From assembly GCA_040901795.1 (NCBI GenBank), contig JBBDYH010000147.1, positions 1-64,000 on the forward strand: 64,000 bases of DNA. Reading direction: 5' to 3'. Below are positions 1 through 7,446 of this stretch, in pieces. The translations under genes were made by a program, and so were the position numbers. The first letter of the stretch is position 1. The number at the start of each line of letters is the position of its first letter. This stretch comes from JBBDYH01 sp040901795 (GTDB lineage: Bacteria > Planctomycetota > Planctomycetia > Pirellulales > JALHPA01). Below the pieces are notes generated by a model, which was not told where the DNA came from, searched no databases, and was given only the letters and a program-made list of their open reading frames with translations.

Positions 1-189
1 ACCGATTCGATCTACAACGACAGCCTGGAGCTCGACGGCAAGTGGGCCAAGCTCAACGGTTCCGGCTTCTTGAGCTGGGCCAACAGCTTTGATCGGGTCG
101 ACGTCAACGGCTACAACGGCGGCGCCAACAACATCATCCGCCGCTCGACCCACGACTTTGTGTTCAGCCAATACGGCGCGTGGGCGTAG
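1..189 (+). CDS. C-terminal end of an unidentified protein (cut by window edge)
   Basis: An open frame runs from the first base to a TAG at 187-189 and gives 62 residues rich in Asn, Gly, Ser and aromatic residues, ending in SQYGAWA. The composition resembles the tail of a secreted planctomycete protein, but no family can be named from so short a piece. The start lies outside the window. Confidence 0.5.
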   Translation, partial: TDSIYNDSLELDGKWAKLNGSGFLSWANSFDRVDVNGYNGGANNIIRRSTHDFVFSQYGAWA

Positions 190-750
190 TCTTTTGGAGT
201 GCGGGAACTTGTTCCCGCTTTCTTTTTCAATCGCCTCTCAATCCGCAACCGGCGCTGCCGCCGATCCACTGCGGCATTTTTTCCACGCCGTGTGCTGCGC
301 TCGAAAATTCGATTTATGGTGCAAAATGGTCCGCACGACGGCTACCGAATCGTGATGTAAATCGTGTATTCACAGGCTTTTAGCTCCTTGCAGCCGTGAT
401 AGGTCGCAGGCGATTTTGCACCATCGGGTTTTTAACTGGTTCACAAAGTCGGCGACGACTTCGCACAGGCGGCTATCTCGATGATCTGATCGCGCGGATG
501 CGCTTCTCCGCATTTTTTTCAAATGCGACCGCTTGGGTCGATCCAATGAGCGCTAGCGTCGCGCAGTGATCATAGTCATGCGTACACATAACACAACGAG
601 TGGCACAGTTTCAAGCGCCTGATCAAAAGTTGATCAGTGCAAAGTGGTCCAGTTGGCTATAGTGAGCGTTCTCTGTTTCGTGCAGATGCAGGCGACGAAG
701 ACCGCCCGCGACGGCGGACGGGGACAGCAGACGGAATCTGCCTACTACAC
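190..750. other. Non-coding stretch, nothing recognised
   Basis: There is no reading frame with plausible coding character, no RNA gene and no clear repeat here. Short overlapping frames exist but have random-looking composition. The decayed restriction gene starts at its right edge. Confidence 0.5.
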
Positions 751-1217
751 TCGCCGACTCCCCCAGCAGGTCAGCGGCACGTGGTTTGAGGCGCAGCTTT
801 CGGAGCGCAATGCGTACCAGCAGCGCTTCTGCGATCTCTGCGACGTCTTGGGCCAGCCCAAACCCGCCGACGCCGACCGCGACGGTGCCTGGTACACCTT
901 CGAGCGCGGCGTCACCAGGACCGACGGCGAAAACGGCTGGCCTGCCGCGAGCTAAGTCGAGCGGGCCGACGTCTGGATGCGCGGGCATTTTGGCTGGGAA
1001 TACAGAGTCAATCGCAACGACGTCAAAGAGGCCTACAAGCAGCTCCTTCAATACCGCGAGGACCTGGAAAACCCGCCGCTGTTGGTTGTCTGCGACCTGG
1101 ACCGCTCTCAAATCGACACGAACTTCCGAACACGGTCAAGCGCGTCAACGCCTTCTCGCTCGACGATGATGACAGGCCGACCTCCTCGACGCGCTGCGCA
1201 AACTGTTTCTGATGATG
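751..1217 (+). pseudogene. N-terminal remnant of MmeI-like type IIL restriction-modification enzyme
   Basis: The translation matches the start of the MmeI-like class (fused nuclease and class I SAM-dependent DNA methyltransferase): an AELSER-like stretch, FCDLCDVLGQPKPADAD, then ADVWMRGHFGWEY and LENPPLLVVCDLDR. MmeI-type nucleases use D-x9-E-x-K. Here the spacing is kept (D in ADVW, E in GWEY) but the Lys is Arg. The gene is broken. Bases 941-964 are an extra 24 nt in frame that carry a TAA (953-955). A frameshift follows near 1127, and another near 1170, after which QADLLDALRKLF is readable in a third frame. Only about 150 of an expected ~900 residues remain. The matching C-terminus is at 3675-4017 on the same strand. 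Confidence 0.8.
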
Positions 1218-1235
1218 AACGTTACGTTGCATCTG

Positions 1236-1931
1236 TCACGGCTGTGACGTACCGGCAGCGTCAAGGTGTGATCGGAAAATTGAATCGACGAGGCGCGTGC
1301 AGCCTGAAGTAAGCCGAGCAAGAACCTTCAATTGATCCTGACAAGTCCTGCTCGGCGATTGATTAGGATAGTTGACGCGGTGCGAAACTTCGGCCCAGAC
1401 CTCGTCCATGAGGGTCCGAAGTTGCACTTCGCATGTGACTCTTGTGCGTTGGTTTGCCTGAATGACGTAGTGAACGGTCGTGTACATCGAGTCGCGTGAA
1501 CGAGTGGCAATGCCAAACTCATTGAAAAGTCGTTCGTATTCGATGTCCCAACAATTCGCGGTCGGTTCCTCCACCAAACGAAGTTGCTGTTCGCTTAAGA
1601 TCTGCTGGATTGCGCCATGCATCTCGCGAATTTGGTCTGTGTGTAAATGAACAATGCGAACGCCGGCTAAGTCTGTGATTTTGTCGAACAGCGAATTATG
1701 ATCGATTACATCGCCGAGCTCCGCCTTGCGAACAAGCTTTTCTCGAAGGTGGTCCGGATCTTTGATTCGGTACCGGATGAAGTGAATGAAAGACGACAGT
1801 CGAGCGTTATTCTGAAAGTACGCCATTAGTGCTTGTGCGAAGCTTTCAAACAACTCCCGATTCTCTACATAGTGCGACACCGCCGCATCAATGCGTTTGC
1901 GATCTCGTTGGGATAGGGAGAACTTGGCCAT
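1236..1931 (-). CDS. Small RelA/SpoT-domain protein (putative (p)ppGpp/alarmone synthetase)
   Basis: This 231-aa protein consists of a single RelA/SpoT nucleotidyltransferase domain (about residues 45-175) without an HD hydrolase, TGS or ACT domain, so it is in the size class of small alarmone synthetases. Visible motifs are the basic loop IRYRIKDPDHLREKLVRK, the metal-binding Asp in ITDLAGVRIVH, the substrate Tyr-His block YTTVHYVI, and the catalytic Glu in CEVQLRT followed by WAEVSHRVNY. All key residues appear intact, so a pyrophosphokinase activity is likely but not proven. It is the last gene of a three-gene operon, 6 nt after the ParA-like gene. Some small synthetases are toxins of toxin-antitoxin or phage-defence modules (toxSAS, CapRel). 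The unusual partners make such a role an inference only. Confidence 0.85.
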   Translation of the reverse strand: MAKFSLSQRDRKRIDAAVSHYVENRELFESFAQALMAYFQNNARLSSFIHFIRYRIKDPDHLREKLVRKAELGDVIDHNSLFDKITDLAGVRIVHLHTDQIREMHGAIQQILSEQQLRLVEEPTANCWDIEYERLFNEFGIATRSRDSMYTTVHYVIQANQRTRVTCEVQLRTLMDEVWAEVSHRVNYPNQSPSRTCQDQLKVLARLTSGCTRLVDSIFRSHLDAAGTSQP

Positions 1932-1937
1932 GCATCC

Positions 1938-2948
1938 CTACCTTTTGCGGACGGCCGTTCGTCCGCCGAGTGAAGCCTCGTCCCTAATGTGCTTTGCGAT
2001 TCCCATGAAGGTCTCTTTTGCGGCACTCTTCTGATCCGCATACGTGCTAGAACATTCCCAGAGCGACACGCCCTCGCGCTGCGATGTTTGCACTATGGAA
2101 GCGAAGTCTTTAACTTGGCCGATAACTGGATCGACTGACGGGTCAGGAGCGAGACTCTGATCGATCGAGTGCAAAACCGCGGACACGTTTTCGTACATTC
2201 TTTTCTTGATTTGTCGGAGGTATTTGGCGGGTTCCTGGGCCATTGTTCGGCCATAGACTTTGAAGCGCTGCGGTATGTAGCCCAAGAATCGCGGCGCCCC
2301 GCGCAGCAAGGGTGCCGCATCGGGTGCTATCGAAGCGATAGTCTCGGCGTCGATGATCCACTTTTTAAGGGACTGCCCCAGCGTACTCAGCGCACGAACA
2401 GAGAATAAGTCACATGCAACCGGGACGATGAAGAAATGAGAATCTAGGAGCAGAACCCGATTAAGAGCTCCAATATTGGGGCCAGTATCGTAGAAGACGA
2501 AGTCAAAGCGGCGCTCGGCATTGACAAGAGATACAAGCTGGCTCAAAGACGCTGTCGCGCGTAGTCCTCCAAGGCGGCGCTTGAAGCTATCAGTCCACGC
2601 CTCGGCAAGGAACTCTTCGTACTCCGATAAGCGGATATCTCCTGGCAAGAGTGCTAGTTTTCCGACATCGACCGGGTCAATTGGTCGAATGTTGCCCGTC
2701 TGATCAAAAACCGGCTTAACCGATGTCCACAGTGTTTGCCCTTCCGAGTCGTCTGAGTGGTCGAGCAGATTATCGACCACTTCGTCGGCGAGCAAGTAAG
2801 AAGTTAGGTTACATTGCGGATCGCTGTCGACGAGCAAAACCGACTTGCCCAACTCCGTGAGCGCCCACGCGATGTTAACGGTAAGGGTGGTCTTCCCCAC
2901 GCCGCCCTTGTGATTGTAGATCGTGATACGAATTGGCTGGCTGCTCAC
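1938..2948 (-). CDS. ParA/MinD-family P-loop ATPase
   Basis: The 336-aa protein has the deviant Walker A box KGGVGKTT near residue 14 (with the signature first Lys), the DSDPQCNLTSYLL switch region typical of ParA proteins, and a Walker B-like FDFVFYDTGPNIG. It is longer than chromosomal or plasmid ParA (usually 250-270 aa), with an extra C-terminal part of about 80 residues. No ParB partner is present. Its start overlaps the upstream gene by 4 nt (ATGA) and the RelA/SpoT-domain gene follows after 6 nt, so the three are co-transcribed and probably act together. ParA-type ATPases also act as switches in non-partition systems. Here it could sense a trigger or control the synthetase, which is inference. 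Confidence 0.85.
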   Translation of the reverse strand: MSSQPIRITIYNHKGGVGKTTLTVNIAWALTELGKSVLLVDSDPQCNLTSYLLADEVVDNLLDHSDDSEGQTLWTSVKPVFDQTGNIRPIDPVDVGKLALLPGDIRLSEYEEFLAEAWTDSFKRRLGGLRATASLSQLVSLVNAERRFDFVFYDTGPNIGALNRVLLLDSHFFIVPVACDLFSVRALSTLGQSLKKWIIDAETIASIAPDAAPLLRGAPRFLGYIPQRFKVYGRTMAQEPAKYLRQIKKRMYENVSAVLHSIDQSLAPDPSVDPVIGQVKDFASIVQTSQREGVSLWECSSTYADQKSAAKETFMGIAKHIRDEASLGGRTAVRKR

Positions 2949-3538
2949 ACGTCGCCTTTCCCAGTTCGCTCGCGCGACCCTTTACTGTTCCTCGCCATTC
3001 TGCGCCGCCGCCGACTTCTCATACTCGCGAGGATTTCCTTCGCCGCAATACGATCGGGGAGAGCCTCGACGAAGCGCTCCCCCATCGCTGAAAGCTGCCT
3101 CGCACCTTTTCCTGCCGACGCCAGCAGTCCCGCATTTATGGCATGGGCAACGGCATAGGCCGCATTCGAGAATTTGACCTGCGCTGCCTCAGTATTGAGT
3201 AGGCTGATATCGACCGTCTTGAAATGTCGCGTGTCACGGAAGTGCGTGAGATAGTACGCGAGGCATGCAACGCGTTCTACATCGGTCCGCGGTTGCTTCT
3301 GAAACAAAAAGTCTTTTGGTGCTAGTTCCGCACGATCACTAAAGCTAGGAGCGCGAGCAACGTGACTAGCGGTTCCCGAGGGGACTGCCGCAATCGACGC
3401 GCCGCCCAGTCCAAAGAACGTTTCGGCGGTCCGGAAGATCCGACTGCGTGTTTGGTTGTCAAAATCAAGCAATCGGTCGATGATCACCTGAACGGCATCG
3501 CGGACTTCGCGATCATCAACTTCTGATGCCACACTCAT
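2945..3538 (-). CDS. Unknown protein, first gene of the ParA/alarmone-synthetase operon
   Basis: The 197-residue product (start at the second ATG, 3538, with a weak GGTGA upstream; a 12-residue longer start at 3574 is possible) has a very conserved-looking core in its second half: TDVERVACLAYYLTHFRD, HFKTVDISLLNTEAAQ, KFSNAAYAVAHA and ARQLSAMGERFVEALPDR. I recall this pattern only from hypothetical proteins. The helix-rich core could be a winged-helix-like DNA- or protein-binding domain, but this is a guess. The C-terminus is strongly basic (a run of Arg/Lys). It overlaps the ParA gene by 4 nt. Its 5' flank (3539-3610) is clearly AT-rich compared with the surroundings and is the likely operon promoter region, although no good -35/-10 pair is visible. 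Confidence 0.7.
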   Translation of the reverse strand: MSVASEVDDREVRDAVQVIIDRLLDFDNQTRSRIFRTAETFFGLGGASIAAVPSGTASHVARAPSFSDRAELAPKDFLFQKQPRTDVERVACLAYYLTHFRDTRHFKTVDISLLNTEAAQVKFSNAAYAVAHAINAGLLASAGKGARQLSAMGERFVEALPDRIAAKEILASMRSRRRRRMARNSKGSRERTGKGDV

Positions 3539-3674
3539 GTTTGTCACCAAAAAAACTAGTTCTTGCACTATCAAAAACTATATCTACTAATCCAAATGAA
3601 ATATACCAGCTCTGTACGGTCCGAGCAAGGCAGAATACCAGCGGTTTGGTCGCATCGCTGGAACGAAGAGAATC

Positions 3675-4017
3675 AAGGATCCGCTGCCGCAACAACCCGC
3701 CGGAGTGGAACGCGAGGAAATCCTTGAATTCTGCGACAGCGCCGACTTTCCCTGGCCGCGCTACGTTCACGATACGGACGCGCGCGGCATCGGCACCATC
3801 CGCGATCCGTGCCTCGTACCCAACACGACGAATGCGCCAAGCAACTGGCGAAGCGCTCCCTCACCAACCTCTACAACACCCGCCCCGCCTGGCTTGGTCT
3901 GGCTCACCGCGGCTCGACGCCGCCGTCTCCGCCGCCTACGGCTGCCCGGCGGGCTTAACAGTCGACGAGATCCTTTCGCGACCGCCGTACTTAACGTGGA
4001 ACCGGGGACACGAATAG
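3675..4017 (+). pseudogene. C-terminal remnant of the same MmeI-like type IIL enzyme
   Basis: Read across frames this is the typical end of MmeI-like methyltransferases: NNPPEW, then an LEF...PW.RYVHD stretch, DARGIGT, a LVP motif, KRSLTNLYNTRPAWLGLAHR, LDAAVSAAYGCPAGLT and DEILSR, ending at a TAG at 4015-4017. At least three frame changes are needed, one near 3910. Strand, order and family agree with the N-terminal remnant at 751-1217, so both are pieces of one gene. The central ~600 residues (methyltransferase core) are gone, and the minus-strand three-gene cassette lies in their place. Confidence 0.75.
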
Positions 4018-4038
4018 TGCCGTAGGCACGACGATCGA

Positions 4039-4134
4039 GTAGCATGGGACGCCAAGCCCACGCAATGCTGCCCCGCCGGGGCTTTATAGACGTTTTTCTC
4101 CGATCGCGAATCTGGGATTTGCATCCCACGCTAC
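4039..4134. repeat. Palindromic intergenic repeat with GTAGC...GCTAC ends
   Basis: The element starts with GTAGCATGGGA and ends with TCCCACGCTAC, a terminal inverted repeat of 11 bp with one mismatch. It has an internal GCCCCGCCGGGGC hairpin. It has no coding content and resembles other GTAG...CTAC elements in this window (12378-12486, 20889-20979, 59429-59490). Confidence 0.6.
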
Positions 4135-4184
4135 ACCATCGTCGTCGCTCCGCGACTTCGGCAGCCAAGACCGGCCGGAGAATC

Positions 4185-4517
4185 ATGAAATACCTGTTCA
4201 CCGAAAATCCCCTTGCCGTTGCCGCTGTGGAAGCAATTCACAGCGGCAATGTCGAAGCACTCAGGCCGTAGCTTGCCGACAATCCTTTTCTGGCCACGAC
4301 GCGGCTCGGAGGCGCGATGAGCTGCAATCCTTGCGAAATGTCGCGGACATTGTTGCACGTGGTCACGGATTGGCCCGGCCATTATCGCAACGGCCCACAA
4401 ATCGTGGCGGCACTTGTTGCCGCGAGCGCCGACGTCAATGCCCGTTTCGAATGGCCGCATACCGAGACGCCGCTGCGGCTGACGCCGGGCTGTGGAGTTT
4501 CACGCCCGTCGGGGTAA
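4185..4517 (+). pseudogene. Broken ankyrin-repeat protein gene (N-terminal part)
   Basis: From the ATG the translation reads MKYLFTENPLAVAAVEAIHS, then a TAG at 4269-4271 where related proteins have a Leu- or Arg-coding codon, and continues in the same frame with LADNPFLATTRL, MSRTLLHVVTDWPGHYRNGP and ASADVNARFEWPHTETPL. This is the start of a bacterial ankyrin-repeat protein family. The homology stops after about 100 residues, where a frame loss follows. The expected ankyrin continuation (DALLDAGAD-type repeats) is missing, so it is a dead fragment. Confidence 0.7.
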
Positions 4518-4642
4518 AGCAAATACGAACCGAGGTTCCCGAGGTACTGGCGACAACGTGTATAATCGAGGCATAGGCCCTCAATACATGGGTCGTTCGG
4601 GGAACGAACGATGACGGCAAACAAAATGATCGAACTAACGCG

Positions 4643-5824
4643 ATGCGACCATTAAAAACGTGCAAACGCGGCATGTTGCTGGCGACAGCGATGTGCTGGT
4701 GGCAGTTCGCCGCGGTCGGGAGCGCGGCCGTCTCGGATGTGCCGCCAGCCGCAGCGGCGGAGGTCAAGTCACTGATCGCACAGCTCGGCGATTCGGCGTT
4801 CGCGGTGCGCGAGGCGGCAACGACGCGGCTGGCGGAAATGGAAGCTTCGGTCCGTCCGGCGTTGCAGGAGGCGACCAAGAGCCGCGACGCCGAAGTCCGC
4901 TCGCGCGCCCGGCGAATCCTGGCGATCGTGAATGAGCGCTACTTCCAACAGCGGCTGGCCGCTTTCGCCGCCGACGTCGAGAACCAGCAGGGTCTCGATC
5001 TGCCCGGCTGGTCGCGGTATCAGAGGATCGTGGGCAAAGATCGCAAGGCGCGAGAGCTGTTCGTAGAAATGCACCGGGCGGAGCCGCGGATTCTCGAGGC
5101 CACCGAGTCGAAGCTCGCCAGCATCAACGAGCTCCTGGCCGATCGCCTGGGCGAAATGTTTCAAGCCGCGCAGTTCGGCGGCAGCGCCAACCTGAGCGGC
5201 TCTTCGGCGGCGGCGCTATTGTTTGTGGCCTCCGACGCGCAACTCAAACTGAGCGCGGACGTGACGAATCTCGTGGCCATGCTGGCGTATCAGCCGGCAT
5301 TCTATGCGGCACTGAACGGCACGCGGGCCGAAGAGCTCAAGAAGCTGCTCGAGGCCTGGGTGCTGCGCGAGACCGACGATCCCACGCTGCTCGCGCAGAA
5401 CGTCACCCTGGCGCTCAATCAGAATCTGACCGCCGGGCGCGGGTTGGCGCAGGCGGTGCTGAAGAAGGATGATTTGCCGGCACATGCCATGCAGCAGGCG
5501 ATGTCGCTGTTGGCGCGGTCCGGAGAAAAGCAGGACGCGGGCCAATTGGAGCGGTTCTTGAAGGACGATACGGTGCTGGCCCACTTCAATCCCAACTCAG
5601 TCGATCGCGACGTGCTGAAGGTTTCGGACTATGCCATGGCGATGATGATCCAACTCACGCGTAACGATCCGCGTGACTTCCGCGAGGGGCCGCTGCGTTG
5701 GAACCAGGGCTGGAACGCCGATCTGCAAACGCTGGCCTTCCGCAGCGACGAAGATCGCCAGGCGGCGCTGAAGAAGTGGACTGCCTGGTGGTCGGCGCAT
5801 AAGGACAAGCTGGGTAAGGATTAA
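4643..5824 (+). CDS. Secreted HEAT-repeat-like protein
   Basis: The 393-aa product begins with a basic stretch and a hydrophobic segment (residues ~9-31) that fit a signal peptide, then a planctomycete-type segment LGDSAFAVREAATTRLAEME with repeated Ala/Leu-rich helices, as in HEAT-like repeats. The rest is mostly helical with no catalytic motif. It ends with WTAWWSAHKDKL, a tail common in such secreted planctomycete proteins. The enzymatic role is unknown and a scaffold or regulatory role is likely. The chosen ATG is the first in frame with no strong Shine-Dalgarno sequence, and a second ATG lies at codon 11. It is a stand-alone gene, 86 nt before the LysM gene on the same strand. Confidence 0.75.
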   Translation: MRPLKTCKRGMLLATAMCWWQFAAVGSAAVSDVPPAAAAEVKSLIAQLGDSAFAVREAATTRLAEMEASVRPALQEATKSRDAEVRSRARRILAIVNERYFQQRLAAFAADVENQQGLDLPGWSRYQRIVGKDRKARELFVEMHRAEPRILEATESKLASINELLADRLGEMFQAAQFGGSANLSGSSAAALLFVASDAQLKLSADVTNLVAMLAYQPAFYAALNGTRAEELKKLLEAWVLRETDDPTLLAQNVTLALNQNLTAGRGLAQAVLKKDDLPAHAMQQAMSLLARSGEKQDAGQLERFLKDDTVLAHFNPNSVDRDVLKVSDYAMAMMIQLTRNDPRDFREGPLRWNQGWNADLQTLAFRSDEDRQAALKKWTAWWSAHKDKLGKD

Positions 5825-5910
5825 ATTCGGCATCGGCGGATTTACCGCCGGCGGTTAGAATATGGACCGATGCTGGGCAAGGACGCATTTCTAAGCGAGA
5901 CGGAACCGCC

Positions 5911-7446
5911 ATGTCGAACAAGAACCACGAAAAGATGGACGGCAGCTTCGATCATCCCCAGGCTGAGAAATTGCCGGCGAACACCGGCAAGCCGGCGCGG
6001 CCACCCAAGCCGAAGGGGTCGCTGGGTCGGGAAACGAAGGTGGGCCTGGGCGTAATCGGGGCGCTGTTGGTGATTTTTGTGATTGTGTTGGTCGTGCGGC
6101 TGCGCGGCGATGGCGACGATGACGTCGCGAAAAATGGGACGTCTGCGGCGGAGGATGATGGCCGTGAGAAATCCGGCGCTGCCGAAAAGAAAGCGTCGCC
6201 TTCGAAGGACCGCACCGAGATTACGGCACAGACTGTTCGCGGGCCGTTGCCGCCATACTTGCCCAACACGTTGCGCGCGAACGCCGACACGCTTGACGCC
6301 AATTCGGGCTACGGATCGATCGATAAAAAACAAGACCAAGCGACGGTGCAAGACCGGACTCAGTACGGCTATCCGACCCCAAATGGCGCCAATTCCGCAG
6401 CCAACAGCGATCCGAGTGGCGGTATTCCAGCGGCAGGCCGAGTTGACCAAACGCTTGTAAATCCCTTCAATCCTCGTCCAGGGACCAAGGGCTCACTGTT
6501 TCCTCAGGACAACGATCCTTCGCTTGATTCGCAGAACGCGCTAAAGAGCGGCCTAACCGCGACGGAAAACGCCGTCGATCAACCGGCCGCCAATGAGTCG
6601 ACCTACAATGATCGGGGCGCGACGACTGGATACCCAGGTTTGGGCGGCTCGTTTCCAGCCAGGCAGGCGAGTGGCACGCCGTCGAGCGAAGGCGCTGACG
6701 CGTTGAAAAACGTGGAGCCGAGTGACGACGCAGATTCCAGTGTGAGAATCGTGACCGACAACGGGACCAATGCCAACGAGGACCGCAACTTTGCCGATAC
6801 CTCGAGCGACCTGACGCCGGTGGACGACTTCCCGCCTCAGCCCGGTTCGATACAAGCGGCTACCTCAAAGACGGCTGGTCGCGACAATGCAGAACCCACA
6901 AAACGCGCACAATTCCGCGATCCCCGGATGACCGTCGACCAGACGGCGCGGAAGGAAGATGTCAAAGCCAACGATGACTCACCACCGGCGCCGCTCAAAG
7001 CCGATTCGGCGCCCGGCGACGAACTGTACGTCGTCAATGCTAAGGACAGCTACTGGGACATTGCGCAAAAGGCGTATGGCAGCGGCGCGTATTTCAAAGC
7101 GCTCTATGAGTACAATCGACGCGCTGGCCAGGGGGCTGTGATTCGCGCGGGCGCGCAGTTGCGGCTCCCCGACGAAGCCACGTTGCAGCGGCTCTATCCG
7201 ACGCTCTGCCCTCCACCCCAGCGACTCGCGGCCTCTTCGCCGGCCAGACGGGCGAGCGCCAATGTGGAAGCTGACGACGGCGATTATGAGGTACAAGATG
7301 GCGACACGCTCTACGAGATCGCACGCCGCCAGCTCGGCCAAGGGTCGCGTTTCGCGGAGGTTTATGAACTCAATCGGGAGCTGATTGGCCGGCCGACCGA
7401 TCGCTTGCAACCGGGTATGCGACTGCGGCTGCCAGGCGAGCCGTGA
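5911..7446 (+). CDS. Membrane-anchored protein with two C-terminal LysM domains
   Basis: In the 511-aa protein a short basic N-terminus is followed by one transmembrane helix (residues ~44-66, VGLGVIGALLVIFVIVLVV). A long low-complexity Asn/Asp/Ser/Pro-rich linker follows, and then two LysM domains at about 371-420 (YVVNAKDSYWDIAQKAYG...) and 459-509 (YEVQDGDTLYEIARRQLG...), each ending in LRLP. LysM binds N-acetylglucosamine polymers, so the protein is probably anchored in the cytoplasmic membrane and reaches the peptidoglycan. There is no hydrolase domain. The stop overlaps the ATG of the next gene by one base (TGATG), which suggests translational coupling. Confidence 0.85.
   Translation: MSNKNHEKMDGSFDHPQAEKLPANTGKPARPPKPKGSLGRETKVGLGVIGALLVIFVIVLVVRLRGDGDDDVAKNGTSAAEDDGREKSGAAEKKASPSKDRTEITAQTVRGPLPPYLPNTLRANADTLDANSGYGSIDKKQDQATVQDRTQYGYPTPNGANSAANSDPSGGIPAAGRVDQTLVNPFNPRPGTKGSLFPQDNDPSLDSQNALKSGLTATENAVDQPAANESTYNDRGATTGYPGLGGSFPARQASGTPSSEGADALKNVEPSDDADSSVRIVTDNGTNANEDRNFADTSSDLTPVDDFPPQPGSIQAATSKTAGRDNAEPTKRAQFRDPRMTVDQTARKEDVKANDDSPPAPLKADSAPGDELYVVNAKDSYWDIAQKAYGSGAYFKALYEYNRRAGQGAVIRAGAQLRLPDEATLQRLYPTLCPPPQRLAASSPARRASANVEADDGDYEVQDGDTLYEIARRQLGQGSRFAEVYELNRELIGRPTDRLQPGMRLRLPGEP

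Noticed and set aside
1938..2948. ParA-like gene as the chromosomal partition ParA for the parS site
   Set aside because: It is 27 kb away, lies in a decayed accessory island, has no ParB next to it and is longer than chromosomal ParA.
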